This document shows, piece by piece, positions 1 through 11,248 of a stretch of 64,000 nucleotides of DNA. The stretch spans positions 868,001 through 932,000 of the forward strand of contig JBAOKB010000020.1 of NCBI GenBank assembly GCA_037044905.1. Reading direction: 5' to 3'. Both the position numbers and the translations under genes were made by a program. Position 1 is the stretch's first letter, and the number at the start of each line of letters is the position of its first letter. This DNA is from Hortaea werneckii. Taxonomy: Eukaryota > Ascomycota > Dothideomycetes > Mycosphaerellales > Teratosphaeriaceae. Below the pieces are notes generated by a model, which ran no database searches, was not told the DNA's origin, and worked only from the letters and a program-made list of their open reading frames with translations.

Positions 1-2610
1 GTTGCTGTGAACGAAGACTACCTCTTCGACGTGGACGTGGAAGCACGTGAATTGGCACCCGCGTATTGGCTTGGACCAGTGTATGATGTACGAAGAGGGA
101 CCTGGTTCTATCAGGACGGGAATACGCAAAGGCCGTGCGACGAGAATCTAGCTGCGCAGCTTGAGGAAGGCTACTTAAAGGTGAAAGCTTGGCGATTTCC
201 CTCTGCACAGCAAGCTCAATCTCAGAAGCAGAGATCGTCCTCGCAGCCTCGAGCGAGGCCTACTTCGTGGACACCAGGACAAGATGCCAGTGCCGCCGCA
301 AAAGCAAAAGTGGCGGACTCCACACCGATCACGCCTCATTCTTCGAGCGGCGACCTGCGCTCTCGTGCGGCCGAGCAAGCAGCAAACCAGTCGAACCAGA
401 CGAACGCTGTTGAGAGCCAGGGTGAACAACCACAGAATACCTATCGCCTCTTTGGCTCTCACATGAACTCTGTCGTCACCTATCAAGATGCAACCACTGC
501 TTGGCTGCTGACAGATGACTTTATGTCGCGCATGAGTTCGACCATGTACTCTCGCTTCGCTGGCGGAGGCCACTTTGCCGGCGTGAAGATGACAAGAGGC
601 TACGTCAATCCTGATAAGAAGCCGGAGAGCAAGACTGAGAAAGCCGCGGGCAAATCGGCTTCAAAAGACCAGAGCGACACGCCGGGCGAAAGCGCCGAAT
701 CAAGCGGTGAAGAGCAACGGCAAAGCACCTCTGAAGTACGACGGCAGAACTTGACGAGGCAGATGTCATCTCTGCTCGAAGACCCGTCTCGTGAGGACCC
801 GGAGAAACAAGATGAGGAAGCAAGGCGACTCGACCAACGTGAAATCGAAGACGACTATAGAGAGACCGAGGGTGACGAACAGGGTCGCGAGATAGAGCAT
901 CTCATACTTGTCACGCACGGTATTGGTCAACGACTAGGGCTGCGCCTCGAGAGCGTCAACTTCGTGCATGACGTGAACACTTTACGCAAGACACTCAAGG
1001 CTGTTTACGCCGACTCACCAGATCTTCGCGCCCTCAATGCGGAGCTAGGTAATACTGAGCGCGTAAACAGTCGTGTACAGGTGCTGCCAATCTGTTGGCG
1101 CCATTTGCTTGACTTCCCAAAGCAAAGTCTGAAGCACAATCGCAAAGAGCATGACCTCGCTGATGCAGATGTCGATGACGATGAGTTCCCTAGCCTTGAA
1201 GACATCACTGTCGAGGGCGTACCTGCAGTGCGAAACCTCATCACCGATCTTGCACTTGACATTTTGCTTTATCAGTCCCCTGCATACAAAGAGCACATAT
1301 CTCGCATCGTGCTTTCGGAGTGCAATCGCATCTATCGTCTTTTCATGGAACGGAATCCTTCCTTCAATGGCAAAGTGAGCTTGATAGGACACTCACTTGG
1401 CTCAGCGATCATGTTTGATATCTTATGCAAGCAAGGCATAGACCAACAACCCGGCAAGAGTTCCAGCAAGAGAAGCCAAGATGCGCAAAAGTTGGACTTC
1501 GAGGTCGAAGATTTCTATGCTCTTGGGTCACCAATCGGTCTCTTCCAGATGCTCAAAGGTCGAAACATTGTCGCGAGAGAAAAGGGAGAGAGTCGAAGGC
1601 GCGCTATGAGCAGTATGGACGATCCTATGCTTGACACGCCGTCGCTGGGTGCTGGAAGGAAGACTGGCCCTTCGCTAGGTGCTATGGGGGCAACGCCTTC
1701 CGCTGAAGTACCAAATTCGAGCCCGAAGTGCACGCAGCTCTTCAACATCTTCCATCCTACGGACCCGATCTCTTACCGCATCGAACCACTCATTTCTCCG
1801 GCCATGGCGAGCTTGAAACCCCAACCTCTCCCATACACCAAGCGTGGTATCTTTGGCGCACCAATGGGCCAAGGTCTAACAGGCATCGGCGCACGTGTTA
1901 GTCAAAGCGTAAGCTCGATGTGGTCGTCAATGGCCTCTAGTCTTCTCACCCGGGGCTTGGGATACAGTGGCGCGGAGCCAACAGGCCAGCTACCTACAAG
2001 CAGCACTGCCAACCCACCCGGTACGCAAGCGGGCGGGTCCGCTAAGAGCAGTGTACCTCTTTCAATGGGGGCAGGCACAAATGTCTCAGCAGGCGTTATT
2101 CCTACAGCGCCGCTGTCTTCTACTGAAGGCACGCAACAGGAGATCAACGCGGTAAATGAGGACAAACAGGAACAGATTGCCAACGACGCCTTAGCTGCTG
2201 GTAAAAAGGGCCAACATCCGCCCACCCTTATTGATGCAGAAATTGAGACGCTCTACGCGGGATATGAGAAGCGGCGTAAGTCAGCGCAGTCGGACTCAGA
2301 GGCTTCCGGCGGATTGGGCGGAGCGGCTTCAATAGGCAACCATGAGTGGAAGGAGGCCGAAGAGCGCGCTAAGAAGCTGAGGCGAGAGGAAGAGAAAGTG
2401 AGGAAGCTCAATGCAAATGGAAGGGTTGATTATGCCATCCAAGAGGGAGTCTTTGATATCAACCTCATCGCAGCAATCGCCAGCCATCTGAGCTACTGGA
2501 GCGACGAAGATGTAAGCCATTTCATTGTATCACAACTCCTGAGTCGGCATAGAGTGGTCAGGCCGAGGGCGGGAAGCGGTGCGGCCGGCGGGAAAACGAC
2601 GTCAGGATGA
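1..2610 (+). CDS. DDHD-domain phospholipase A1-like protein, 5' end outside window
   Basis: Seen: one open frame runs in from the left edge and stops with TGA at 2608-2610; no ATG is present near the edge, so the N-terminus lies upstream. The visible part starts with a WWE-like segment (YWLGPVYDVRRGTWFYQDG), then a long disordered Ser/Glu/Lys region, then the hydrolase fold: LVTHGIGQRLG near nt 907 and the lipase elbow GHSLGS at 1387-1404. The DDHD-type C-terminal part includes DPISYRIEPL near 1766, GRVDYAIQEG near 2425 and HLSYWSDEDV near 2485. Known: intracellular PA-PLA1/DDHD enzymes hydrolyse phosphatidic acid and related phospholipids at internal membranes and mitochondria. Inferred function only. 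A Gly/Ser/Pro-rich insert (about 1590-2150) separates the catalytic part from the last DDHD segment. No intron is needed in the visible part. Confidence 0.88.
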   Translation, partial: VAVNEDYLFDVDVEARELAPAYWLGPVYDVRRGTWFYQDGNTQRPCDENLAAQLEEGYLKVKAWRFPSAQQAQSQKQRSSSQPRARPTSWTPGQDASAAAKAKVADSTPITPHSSSGDLRSRAAEQAANQSNQTNAVESQGEQPQNTYRLFGSHMNSVVTYQDATTAWLLTDDFMSRMSSTMYSRFAGGGHFAGVKMTRGYVNPDKKPESKTEKAAGKSASKDQSDTPGESAESSGEEQRQSTSEVRRQNLTRQMSSLLEDPSREDPEKQDEEARRLDQREIEDDYRETEGDEQGREIEHLILVTHGIGQRLGLRLESVNFVHDVNTLRKTLKAVYADSPDLRALNAELGNTERVNSRVQVLPICWRHLLDFPKQSLKHNRKEHDLADADVDDDEFPSLEDITVEGVPAVRNLITDLALDILLYQSPAYKEHISRIVLSECNRIYRLFMERNPSFNGKVSLIGHSLGSAIMFDILCKQGIDQQPGKSSSKRSQDAQKLDFEVEDFYALGSPIGLFQMLKGRNIVAREKGESRRRAMSSMDDPMLDTPSLGAGRKTGPSLGAMGATPSAEVPNSSPKCTQLFNIFHPTDPISYRIEPLISPAMASLKPQPLPYTKRGIFGAPMGQGLTGIGARVSQSVSSMWSSMASSLLTRGLGYSGAEPTGQLPTSSTANPPGTQAGGSAKSSVPLSMGAGTNVSAGVIPTAPLSSTEGTQQEINAVNEDKQEQIANDALAAGKKGQHPPTLIDAEIETLYAGYEKRRKSAQSDSEASGGLGGAASIGNHEWKEAEERAKKLRREEEKVRKLNANGRVDYAIQEGVFDINLIAAIASHLSYWSDEDVSHFIVSQLLSRHRVVRPRAGSGAAGGKTTSG

Positions 2611-3041
2611 AGGAAAACAATGTTTGGCGTCCAGATTCAACTCGACTCGGGTCATGAGAAGATGAGTTATCTCAACGATTAGCATCGGAAATATCAAAGG
2701 CTTAGATTCTGTTGGCGATACAGTAGCCTCAGCAAACCTGGTTAGAAAAAGAATACATTGACGCTCAAGTGCCTTGCCTGTCAGAGCAGCCCGTAAGCCT
2801 TCAACGGAGGGTACTTCCAGAATCGACTATTCTTCAACGGAGAGTACCTTGATGGCGGGCTAGAGCGGTGCATTCAGCTATGTAGGCTGCAATACGACAA
2901 CTAATGACACTGCCGTGATTTTTATGGGATATCAATGAATCTAACTTTCATAGTCTGCCTTGCACGCCAAAGCTCATGGACGTGTCGATTTAGGGGCTGT
3001 CCTGGGGTCATATTTTGACGCCACCCACATCACCGCTCAAA
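2611..3041. other. Intergenic, convergent gene ends
   Basis: About 430 bases between the stop codons of two convergent genes. A short direct repeat is visible (cttcaacggagggtac near 2798 and cttcaacggagagtac near 2832, about 34 bases apart). I see no gene here. Confidence 0.5.
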
Positions 3042-3896
3042 TCAAGCTCCCGCGCCACTGGGCATTGCGAGTCGACCGTTACCGATCCAGCCCGTCCACA
3101 CCGTGCCGGCCTCCTTTGCCAAATCCTCTGCCGTCCGACCATGTGCATCTCTGAGGCTCCTGATGTCAACTTTGCCCGTCTGATCCTCCCTCATTACGCC
3201 CAGCACTGCCGCTTCCTGAAAGACAAGCGCTGGGAATTCCAACTCGGTGTACTCGCTAGCCAGTAGTAACAACATCCAGGCCACTTCCCGATGGCCGTTT
3301 GCCACTGCTGCATGGAGACCGGACTCCATCTCACCAATAGGGTCCTGATACCTTAGGATTTCATCTGCCGACTTGGGCTGACCAGCAGCATCGCCATCGG
3401 TGTCCATCCCTTCCTGATCCTGACCGTCTTCTTCCTCCTCGCTATCGGCTTCGTCATTGCAGCTGAGTAGGAGCTCAGCAATGGCTCTGTGATCACCCTC
3501 GCGACAGAATTCGAGGAAAGCACGGCTCTTGCGCTCCTCAGGATATGCTCTCAAATACCCCTCCTCCTTCAGTATCGGCATGATATCAATCCCCTCTTGC
3601 AAACCACCCTCGTTGTGCAAGTTCACTATTATGCGCTCCTGCTGTTGGGCTCCGGCGCTCGACCCCGACGGCGGGCTAGAGACGATGGATTTGGAGCAAG
3701 CGGGGCAGGTTGAGTATTCGTACGAGTCCAGCAGGCATTCCCAATGCAGGTGGTCGTTGCAAGGGAGGTGGACATCATCTGGATAGGTCTGAGGTTGCGA
3801 TGCAGAGCCCATGGCCACGTCCTGGCCGTCGTCTACATCCTCGATCTCCACGGTGAGGGGTTGGTTGCATTTTGCGCATGCGGATGCGGATGCCAT
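3042..3896 (-). CDS. RING-like zinc finger plus ankyrin-type repeat protein
   Basis: Single-exon gene of 284 residues; the ATG at 3896 is the first in frame. Residues 8-65 carry a spaced Cys/His pattern (CAKC, then LPCNDHLHWEC, then CPAC) that looks like a divergent RING or treble-clef finger. After an acidic stretch (EEEEDGQDQEG) the C-terminal half has an ankyrin-like helical pattern (ESGLHAAVANGHREVAWMLLLL and DAHGRTAEDLAKEAG). Known: proteins of this layout are often E3 ligase-like or scaffold proteins, but a specific role cannot be assigned from sequence. It is divergent from the Heh1 gene across about 500 bases. Function is unproven; the coding call rests on the length, the clean start and the domain-like patterns. 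Confidence 0.75.
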   Translation of the reverse strand: MASASACAKCNQPLTVEIEDVDDGQDVAMGSASQPQTYPDDVHLPCNDHLHWECLLDSYEYSTCPACSKSIVSSPPSGSSAGAQQQERIIVNLHNEGGLQEGIDIMPILKEEGYLRAYPEERKSRAFLEFCREGDHRAIAELLLSCNDEADSEEEEDGQDQEGMDTDGDAAGQPKSADEILRYQDPIGEMESGLHAAVANGHREVAWMLLLLASEYTELEFPALVFQEAAVLGVMREDQTGKVDIRSLRDAHGRTAEDLAKEAGTVWTGWIGNGRLAMPSGAGA

Positions 3897-4392
3897 GGTA
3901 GAAGGCGAAAGAGGAAGGAGTGGCGAATGTGATTGCTCAGAGGGACAATATGATATCCAGTCCTTGTCAAAGCGTTTGCTTGCACAACCGCAATAATTGG
4001 TGGCGCCAGTAGTGAATTCGCTGCCAATACAGTATGGCTTATATTAGCAGGCAGCTTTAAAGAAAGTTTCACAGCTCAAGCTCGCCCGCGCGTGTGAAGC
4101 TCACGCTACGTCACTGGCGGCGGCGACCAACCTAAGTCTACTTAGTTCAGCTCGGGCCAGGTGTTGCCTGCGCTGCGAGTAAACACAGAACTGCGGCCAA
4201 ACAATCTCGTCTTTCTTTTTTTTGTTGTCCTTCTTTGCCGGCAGAAAGCAGGCAGAGACAGTCTCTTTCGCCACCCACCTCGTCGCCGATACTCCGAGGC
4301 ATTGTTAAAGCCTCTCCGTATCCCATCTTTCGCACTGTCTCGTCCACCATCCGCGATTGTGCGCCTGTCACCTCGTCGCAGACGCACGCACC

Positions 4393-6482
4393 ATGGAGGA
4401 ACAAGACTATCTCGAGCCCAATTTCGACCCTTCCACCCTGACCATCCCGCGCTTGCGCTCGATATTGGTTGCTCACAACATCAATTACCCTTCTTCCGCC
4501 AAGAAAGGTCAGCTGGTCGATCTCTTCTCCGAGCATGTCCTGCCTCAGGCGAGGAAACTGCGCAACGCAAACGCACGAGTGAAGCGGACTAGTCGCGGCA
4601 TCGAGGACGTTGCTTCCGCGCAAGGGCCAGTAGACGAAGAGGAAGAGGTGGAGGTGAGACGACCGCCGTCGTCAGTATCGCGGAAGAGCTCAACAAGACG
4701 GAGCACGAGGGCCCGAACAGAGGAGGCTGAAGACGCCCCGCCGACAGCGAGATCGACGCGGTATAGCACCGCGCCGCCAGAACACACCCCGAGGAGGTCG
4801 ATAGGAAAAAGTGGTGTGGTGCGCAAGAATGAAGAGGTAGAAGAGAAAGAGGACGGAGGTCATGTCGCAAAGAGGCCGGCCTCACGCGCATCGCGAGTGA
4901 GCGCAGTCACACCGAGAGCGAGGACGACAGGCCGGGATGAAGACGAGAGCCCCTTCTCCAACGACAACGTTTTCCAATCCGGCGGCTCGCCTCCCCCGAA
5001 CAGGAGCAGAGATACCGAGCGCAGGAGGACAACGATGCTTGCAAGCCGAGACGCCGAGAGACGGCGCAGTAGAGACACGAGGAGACGGACAGAGGGAGTG
5101 ACGCCAATGCGCGAACAGACAGATGGTGCAGTGGTCCCTACTAGGAAAACCTTCGATATGCCCGTGTCACGGTCGAGAGAGCAAGAGCTACAGCCGACGG
5201 AAGAATTTACTCCAGACGAGGAGCAAGATCTGGTCCATGCCGAACAGTCTGGAGAGCTTGCTCCAACGCGCCGGCGCCCGCGTCAACCTGCCTCTCACGC
5301 GGCCAAAACAGCACCGTGGGCCATTTCACTTGCGATGCTTGTCGGTCTAGGAACTTTCTATCGGCAAGAAAAGCTAGAGGTAGGCTACTGCGGCGTCGGT
5401 CGGCCACCGACTGACACCATTACCCTTCCGAATCACAACCAAGTTCAACTGCCAGAATGGCTCGAACCCGCATTGCCACGCTGCGAGCCTTGCCCCCCTC
5501 ATGCTTTCTGTGGCGAACTCCTGGAGACAACTTGCGAGCCTGGCTTCGTCCTGACTCAACATCCTCTTTCCTTCGGCGGGTTAGTACCGTTACCGCCTAT
5601 TTGTGAGCCGGACAGCGCAAAAGCGCGAAAGGTGTCCGCGGTGAAGGAGCGCGCGGTAGAGGAGCTGAGACAGCAAAACGCCAAGTATGAATGTGGTGAG
5701 GCCAGCAAGGCAGAAGTCCGCGAGTCGGCATTAAAGGATACTATCAGCACTCGGAGGCGCAAGGGCATGTCGAACGAAGAATTTGAGGACCTGTGGGCGA
5801 GCGCTTTGGGCGAGATCCAGAATGTGGAGGAAGTGGTCAGCGGCACGGATGGGTAAGTAACACGATTCCCCCTTCATCACCTTTGCAACGTGCAAAATCG
5901 AAAAAGTAAAACCAAATTCTAGGAAGTTCTTTCGCTAAGAGGCAGTGATACTGACAGATACTCCGCCCAACCAGGTCAGGAGGAGAGTTTACCCTCCGCT
6001 CCCACTCCCTCGCCCGCATCCCCCTCACTTGCGCAGTCCGACGACACCTCCGAGAGACACTTAGACAGTATCTTTGGCAGCTTGTAACGCTCCTCACGAT
6101 CCTCAGCAGCGCGGCGTACGGCCGCCACAGATTCATCGGTGGCCGGGAGGAGGAAAAGCAGGCAAAGGCGCTGGCGGCTCAGGCGTTGGAGAAGCTGTCG
6201 CAGCAGGCCGCCTTGCATGCGTACGATCCTGCGGGCTATCGTGAGAACTACATTAGCGTGGCCCAGCTTAGGGACGACGTGCTGCGGGAGGAGTTTAGCG
6301 CGTCGCGGCGGAAGAAAGTCTGGGAGCGGGTGCAGAGGAAGGTGGAAGGGAACTCGAACGTCCGGCCTATGGTCAGGGAAGGGAGGAGTGGCGATGTCGG
6401 GAGGGTCTGGGAGTGGGTCGGCGCTGTGGGTATGATCGAGTCTCCCCCGGGACCGGTGACAGGCGGAGGAGTGGGAGGGTGA
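4393..6482 (+). CDS. SRC1: Heh1/Src1 (LEM2/MAN1-type) inner nuclear membrane protein
   Basis: Two exons: 4393-5852 and 5975-6482, 655 residues. The ATG at 4393 (context accATGg) is the first in frame. Residues 10-50 form a HeH/LEM-like fold (TLTIPRLRSILVAHNINYPSS). A long basic Arg/Ser-rich linker follows, then a first membrane segment (PWAISLAMLVGLGTFY, about residues 315-330). Next comes the Cys-containing lumenal MSC (Man1-Src1 C-terminal) region (CEPCPPHAFCGELLETTCEPGF). Exon 2 supplies the second membrane segment (YLWQLVTLLTILSSAAYG) and the winged-helix-like tail. The intron 5853-5974 has donor GTAAGT; joining at 5974/5975 restores the frame exactly. Known: this family tethers chromatin, including rDNA and telomeres, to the inner nuclear membrane and works with ESCRT in envelope repair. 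Reading through the intron gives an immediate TAA at 5854-5856, so splicing decides whether the second membrane span is made. Confidence 0.92.
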
Positions 6483-6655
6483 GTTTCGGTGGCGCATCTG
6501 AGAGGTTGCTTGAGCCAAGGGATGAAAGCGATGTTTCCGCGGTGCAGAAATGGGAAGAGGGTGGTAAGCCGTATTACTAGGATTTTTCTTTTTTGAGGAC
6601 AGAATCAGGATGACACCGAGAGATTCGGTTTTGCGTTCTTGGAATGGTGGGAGTG

Positions 6656-6676
6656 TTTTTTTTTTTTTTTTTTTTT
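6656..6676. repeat. Poly-T run (21 bases)
   Basis: Uninterrupted T tract directly visible, just downstream of the SRC1 3' end. Confidence 0.95.
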
Positions 6677-9600
6677 CTTTGGATGCGAGGGGAAGCTTTC
6701 CAATGATACCACGACAGCTTTGAATTGTCCTTCTTCTCGTCTTTCTCATTTGCAAGCTGATTGCGTTGCAGTAGATGCACGATTGTTGTTAGCGGAAATT
6801 ACTTTGCACGAACGTTCTTTAGCATGCTGTACAGTTATACTAATCATCAATACGTCTACCCTTTTCACCTCCGCAAAGAAAATGACAGCATAGCTTTCGA
6901 TATAATAAAACGGTGTATGCTTCTGTTCATTCGTTCATCTTTCTCCCTCTCTCTGTCTCTCTATCAAATTAGGGAGCGAATTGCTTGCAAATTCGACGCA
7001 GACATCACTTTCTGAATAGTTACGCAAGTGGAGTAGCAGGTGGTATTATTTTGCTTCTGGCTGGATACACGAGTGCAAAGGTTCTTCTCTCGGTTCCTGA
7101 CGCGAACAGAAAAGCCAGAGCAGATGATCGGCAATGGTCGGCGTCATTGCAATGAATCTGTTGCTCTGATGAGAGAATGAGTCTGCGGCGAGAATGGTGG
7201 GAAGCATCTTGTGTCGCCATCGTTCATCACCGCTTGTGATGGCGAAGCGGTCACGTATAGCATTGCCAGAACGGGCTATCGTGGTCCTCGAAATAGATAC
7301 ACGAAAACGAAGTAATTCCCATAACCATGACACGGTCGCGCCAGGGGTGACAGCCTATTGTATGTTGACTGCAAGTGGTGGCGCACGATATGGAAATTAA
7401 TTAGATGACATGGTCGGGTTTCGTGCGACTTTGCAAGCCGTCAGTCCATGGTTCTGTGCTTCATTGTACGAGTACAGCGCAAAGGCGACAGGCCTTTTGT
7501 GTCGCGGCACACATTGTTACCCTCGAACACCTTGCTTCAGGAGTTCTGAGCTCGTTGATATCCTCAATCTTCAGCCATGGACGGCCGCCCCATCCTCAAA
7601 CCAACACAGCCCTATATGAAGAATGGCATTCAGGTACCTGGCATTGAGAATGCAACCAGGCTGCGTGCTGCAGAGCCCGGCTGTACATGGCGCTGCGGGC
7701 GGCCCTCCGCATGGGCGATGCAAGCGTGTCTTGCGCTGGAGATGTGTGTACCAGATGCGCCGGAGGCGCGATAAGCCTTCGGCCCACGCCAGATCGCATG
7801 GCTGCAGAGAAGATCTGGAGGAGCACGAACTCAATCATCAACCCTAACCGCCCGCGCGCACTGTTTGCATGATCCTCTCTGTTCACTAAGAGGATGGCTA
7901 GCGTGCTGGAGTAGACAATAGCTGCATGTCTTGCACGCACGCACGTTGCAACTTACGAGGCAGACGCTGGGGAGGGGGGGTGGTGGGCGCGGCAGTCATG
8001 ATGTCTGCGGTTGCACCAAATCATCCGGAAAGCTGGCGTTTCTGGTGGAACGAGCGCGCTCACGGATGGGGGAGTTGGAGTTTGGCACGCAGAGCCAATC
8101 AGACGGCGCGGTGGGCCGCAGGAATGGCGGTGAGCACAACCCCGCCCGCAAGTTCAATAATAATAACACGACAAGGGCGAACACTTTTTACCATCTCAGA
8201 CGGCGCGTACACTCTGAGCGAACACCCCAAGGCACGCCGGCTGCGACGCGCATGGTCGATCGAGCCGTAATCGAGCCTGTCCATGTGGTGCAGATGAGTT
8301 ACACAAAGCACCCGGAACAAATCAGGATTGAGGGCCTAGTTGGCTGCAAATGAATAATGAACGTTCGTGCTACTCTTGACGAGAGGGGTGTGGCGTTTTA
8401 AGGTTGCCTAGACTGCCCACACTTGTCGACGTGTCTCGACATCATTCGAGATGGCGTTTTGAGTGTGGACTCTATCGCTTTTCGCGGCCGCCGAGACTTT
8501 ATATTGCATTACCCGATATGACAGGCCTCGACAGGCCAGACGGTCGATCGCGGTGGTCATCTGCGTGCCCCCATCGCTACGATTCGGATTGGGCAATTCC
8601 TTGCTAGCGACGCGATTTAGCGCGGCGGTGGGTGTTCGCAGCACCGGGCCCGTTGTTGTTTATCGCAGTGGTCAAGGCGTTAGGGCCATGCGGTATCACA
8701 TGCATCAGGCAGGCTGCAGGCCACAGCGGGAAGCAAGAGCCGTTGGCGGGAACAAGGAGTCCACCTGCAGCGGGATGCATAAAACGAATGGGGAACTTGT
8801 TGACCTGACTGCGGGCCTATTATTCCTCTATAGCAGGAGGCAGGTGGGTGAATGTCACTGCAGAGCCTCTCGATAACAACAATCGACATCGACGAGATCA
8901 CCCATACCAACTTACCCGTGCTCGCGTGCTGAACATCGGGCTGTGTCACGGAAATGAATGAGGGGCACGATTGGCATGTCCGGTACGACTTCTACTTTCA
9001 GGCCAATATCGTTTCCACTCTCTCGGGTCGACAGTGTTTCGTTCATCAACCCCGTCGGTGTGACCAGGCCAAAGCTCTGACGACGCTCAACGTGTCGCGC
9101 TGACATCCAAGCCATGCCTGTCCACGTCGTGCCCAGCGTTTGAGTCAGCACAGGCGAGGACCTACGGCGTCCGAGCCGCGCTCCCACAGATGTGTCTGTC
9201 TGATTGGCACGTTCACTTACAGGCGACGGATTGGTCGCCCTCTCTCCATCGCGGCCCGTTGCCTTTCATGCTCGTCATCCACGTCCCGTCTTGCTGGGGC
9301 CAGTACAGTAATGAGGTTGGTCGTGCCGGTGACAGCGACATATGTACATAGGTAGTCTCTTATTTGCCGCAGCACACTTATTACAACCCGAGGATTAAGT
9401 GCCAGTCGGTGCTAATTTTGCAAAGCCGTTTCGTGGGAGGCTGGCAGTTGTTTGTTATGAACGACAAGACTTTAAGAGACGCATCGAATACCGCTTTAAG
9501 GTTCGTGTAGATAGAAACGCACACCGTTCGAGATGGAGCGGGTTTCGGAACGAAGAGCTGCTCCCCACAAACTCTCTGTGCGTACGCGCTAGCGTGGGTT

Positions 9601-9770
9601 CTGATATCGTGCGCCGATCCACTTCTCGACTCGCCGCGAGCTCCTTGCAGCCTATCAACTCCCGGGCCAGACTAACCTTTTTGCCGTCAATCCTTCCGCT
9701 GTGGCTGTCCACAATCGACGCGATTTCGCCGTGCGGGTGGGTCTCATCAGCCCGGCGGGAGAGCGAGTAG

Positions 9771-9800
9771 TGAGAGTGAGAGAGAGAGACAGACAGAGGT
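9771..9800. repeat. GA/CAGA-rich microsatellite
   Basis: Simple purine-rich tract of GAGA and CAGA units in the region upstream of stuA; no coding support. Confidence 0.8.
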
Positions 9801-10322
9801 AGACACGTACGGTAGATAGCGTACCGTTTCGCGCCACCCACGTTGCAACAGGCCCAACGTCGTCAGCCTGTCGATATTGAATTTTAGGCGCGAAGACGGT
9901 AGATTCCTATCGTTTTCGCCAGTCCGCCTCGCCCACCCGCCCACACGGCGAGCACGGGAAAATCAGAGGCAGAGTTGGGTGGATGGGGGCAGCGCAGGGC
10001 AGCGGGCGACGATCATCGCTGGCACTGCGCACCGGCCGGGCGCCTGCATTCCTGGCCCCAGCCTAAGAGGACTAACAGGACTAGCGAGGAGCTCGGCCAG
10101 CCACTTTCCCCACTCGCCGGCTGCTCGATCCCTGCACGCCCACTGGGTCTGGCGCTCTACTCGTTTCTCATCAAAACCGAAAAAGCCCATCGCCTGTCCG
10201 GCGCGCTTTTAGGTACTGCATCTGCCTGCATCCAACTGCACTGCCAACAACGCTGCCTGCAGCTTCGCAGTCGCTCCACGAGGTGTTCCAGTCTCCCTCG
10301 CCATCGCGCCGGCCCGCTCACG

Positions 10323-10340
10323 CAGCAGCAGCAGCAGCAG
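10323..10340. repeat. (CAG)6 trinucleotide repeat
   Basis: Six perfect CAG triplets upstream of stuA. They fall outside any supported coding exon. Confidence 0.9.
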
Positions 10341-10562
10341 AGCACGCCAGATACAGCACTGCACCAACCTGACGCTACATCGTACGCACCGGGCAGACAG
10401 GTCAGTCAGACCCTCAAGACTCTCAGACACCCGGCCACACGACATCGCCGCGCCCTCCCGTCCGGCGTGTGCTTGCGTGCATGCGTGTCTGCGAGCGAGC
10501 TTGGAGTGAAGTGCCTGACCTAACCGGAACTAGCTCGATCGTCTATCCTAACGGCCACGGGT

Positions 10563-10640
10563 CTGCCTACCTGCCTACCTGCCTACCGTTTTTTCCCACC
10601 CTCGTCACCGTCACCGTCCGTCACCGTCCCTCACCGTCGA
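10563..10640. repeat. Short tandem units (CTGCCTAC x3, then CACCGTC-type units)
   Basis: Three CTGCCTAC copies at about 10563-10587 are followed by repeated CGTCACCGTC words to about 10640. They lie in the pyrimidine-rich upstream/leader region of stuA. Confidence 0.75.
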
Positions 10641-10978
10641 CGACCTGACGTGGCTGCAAACGAGAAACACTCCCAGTCGCCCGCCGTTTCTGCCGCCCGC
10701 GCACTGGCCTTTGGTTGTTCACTAGGTAAGCGCTGCCTCTCGCATTTTTTTTTTCTCTTTCCCGCCGTTTGTGCCCGCCATTGAAGCTCGAGCTCCACTC
10801 CGATTATTTCCCCTCTCGATCCCACCCACCACCGCCTTCCGAACCGGTCTAGTGCCGTCCCCCATCCTCACCCGCGACTGGTCGGCTGCAAGGCTGCACT
10901 AGACCAACCTCCTCTGCAACTTATCCTTCCTAAGCTCCTCCCCCCACTGCACGCACCTCTTGCGCTCCGCTTTCACTC

Positions 10979-10996
10979 ATGCATTGCATTTCTTAG
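10979..10996 (+). promoter_or_regulatory. Candidate uORF of five codons in stuA leader
   Basis: ATG CAT TGC ATT TCT TAG directly precedes the candidate leader intron. Known: stuA of Aspergillus nidulans has upstream mini-ORFs that tune translation. That this one lies in the transcript is inferred from the position and the intron immediately downstream. Confidence 0.4.
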
Positions 10997-11004
10997 ACAA
11001 CAGG

Positions 11005-11092
11005 GTGCGTCCATGGTCGCCGCCGTGCAGCGGACGATTCCATCTGCCGCTACTCATCTAGAGCCTTGCTAACAGCGTGCCTTCCGTTGTAG
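11005..11092 (+). promoter_or_regulatory. Candidate leader (5' UTR) intron of stuA
   Basis: Donor GTGCGT at 11005, branch-like GCTAAC near 11068 and acceptor TGTAG ending at 11092, for a length of 88 nt. An 18-codon ORF starting ccATGg at 11012 would be removed by splicing and exposed by retention. Transcript evidence is needed to confirm the intron. Confidence 0.5.
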
Positions 11093-11248
11093 GTTCGTGA
11101 CCATCAGTGGATTGGATTCCATTGGTAACGACATCACGACCTTTACGACCTTACGATCTTAACGACTCGTGCTGCATTGACGACTTTGGCGTTTGTTGCT
11201 CGAGTGCTTCTGCTTGCGGTGTCATTAGCAGCTTCTTTGGCATCATAC

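Larger units (their letters stand above)
6483..10978. other. Long gene-poor region upstream of stuA
   Basis: About 4.5 kb without a supportable gene. Open frames here (the longest is about 180 codons near 9975-10523) lack domains, often start without ATG, and overlap on both strands. Visible structure: a T21 run at 6656-6676; CT-rich tracts near 6940-6965; a GA/CAGA-rich tract at 9771-9800; pyrimidine-rich sequence from about 10420 to 10980 with short direct repeats (CTGCCTAC and CACCGTC units). The pyrimidine-rich end, next to the leader signals of stuA, is typical of fungal promoter and 5' leader sequence. I infer that much of this stretch is stuA regulatory DNA. Confidence 0.5.

Noticed and set aside
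6601..9400. Many 60-140 codon ORFs in both strands
   Set aside because: Density and overlap are what random mid-GC sequence gives; none shows a domain, signal peptide or splice pattern.
9975..10523. 182-codon ORF in the stuA upstream region
   Set aside because: Low-complexity, Arg/His/Gln-rich translation including the CAG repeat, no domain; better explained as GC-rich leader/promoter DNA.
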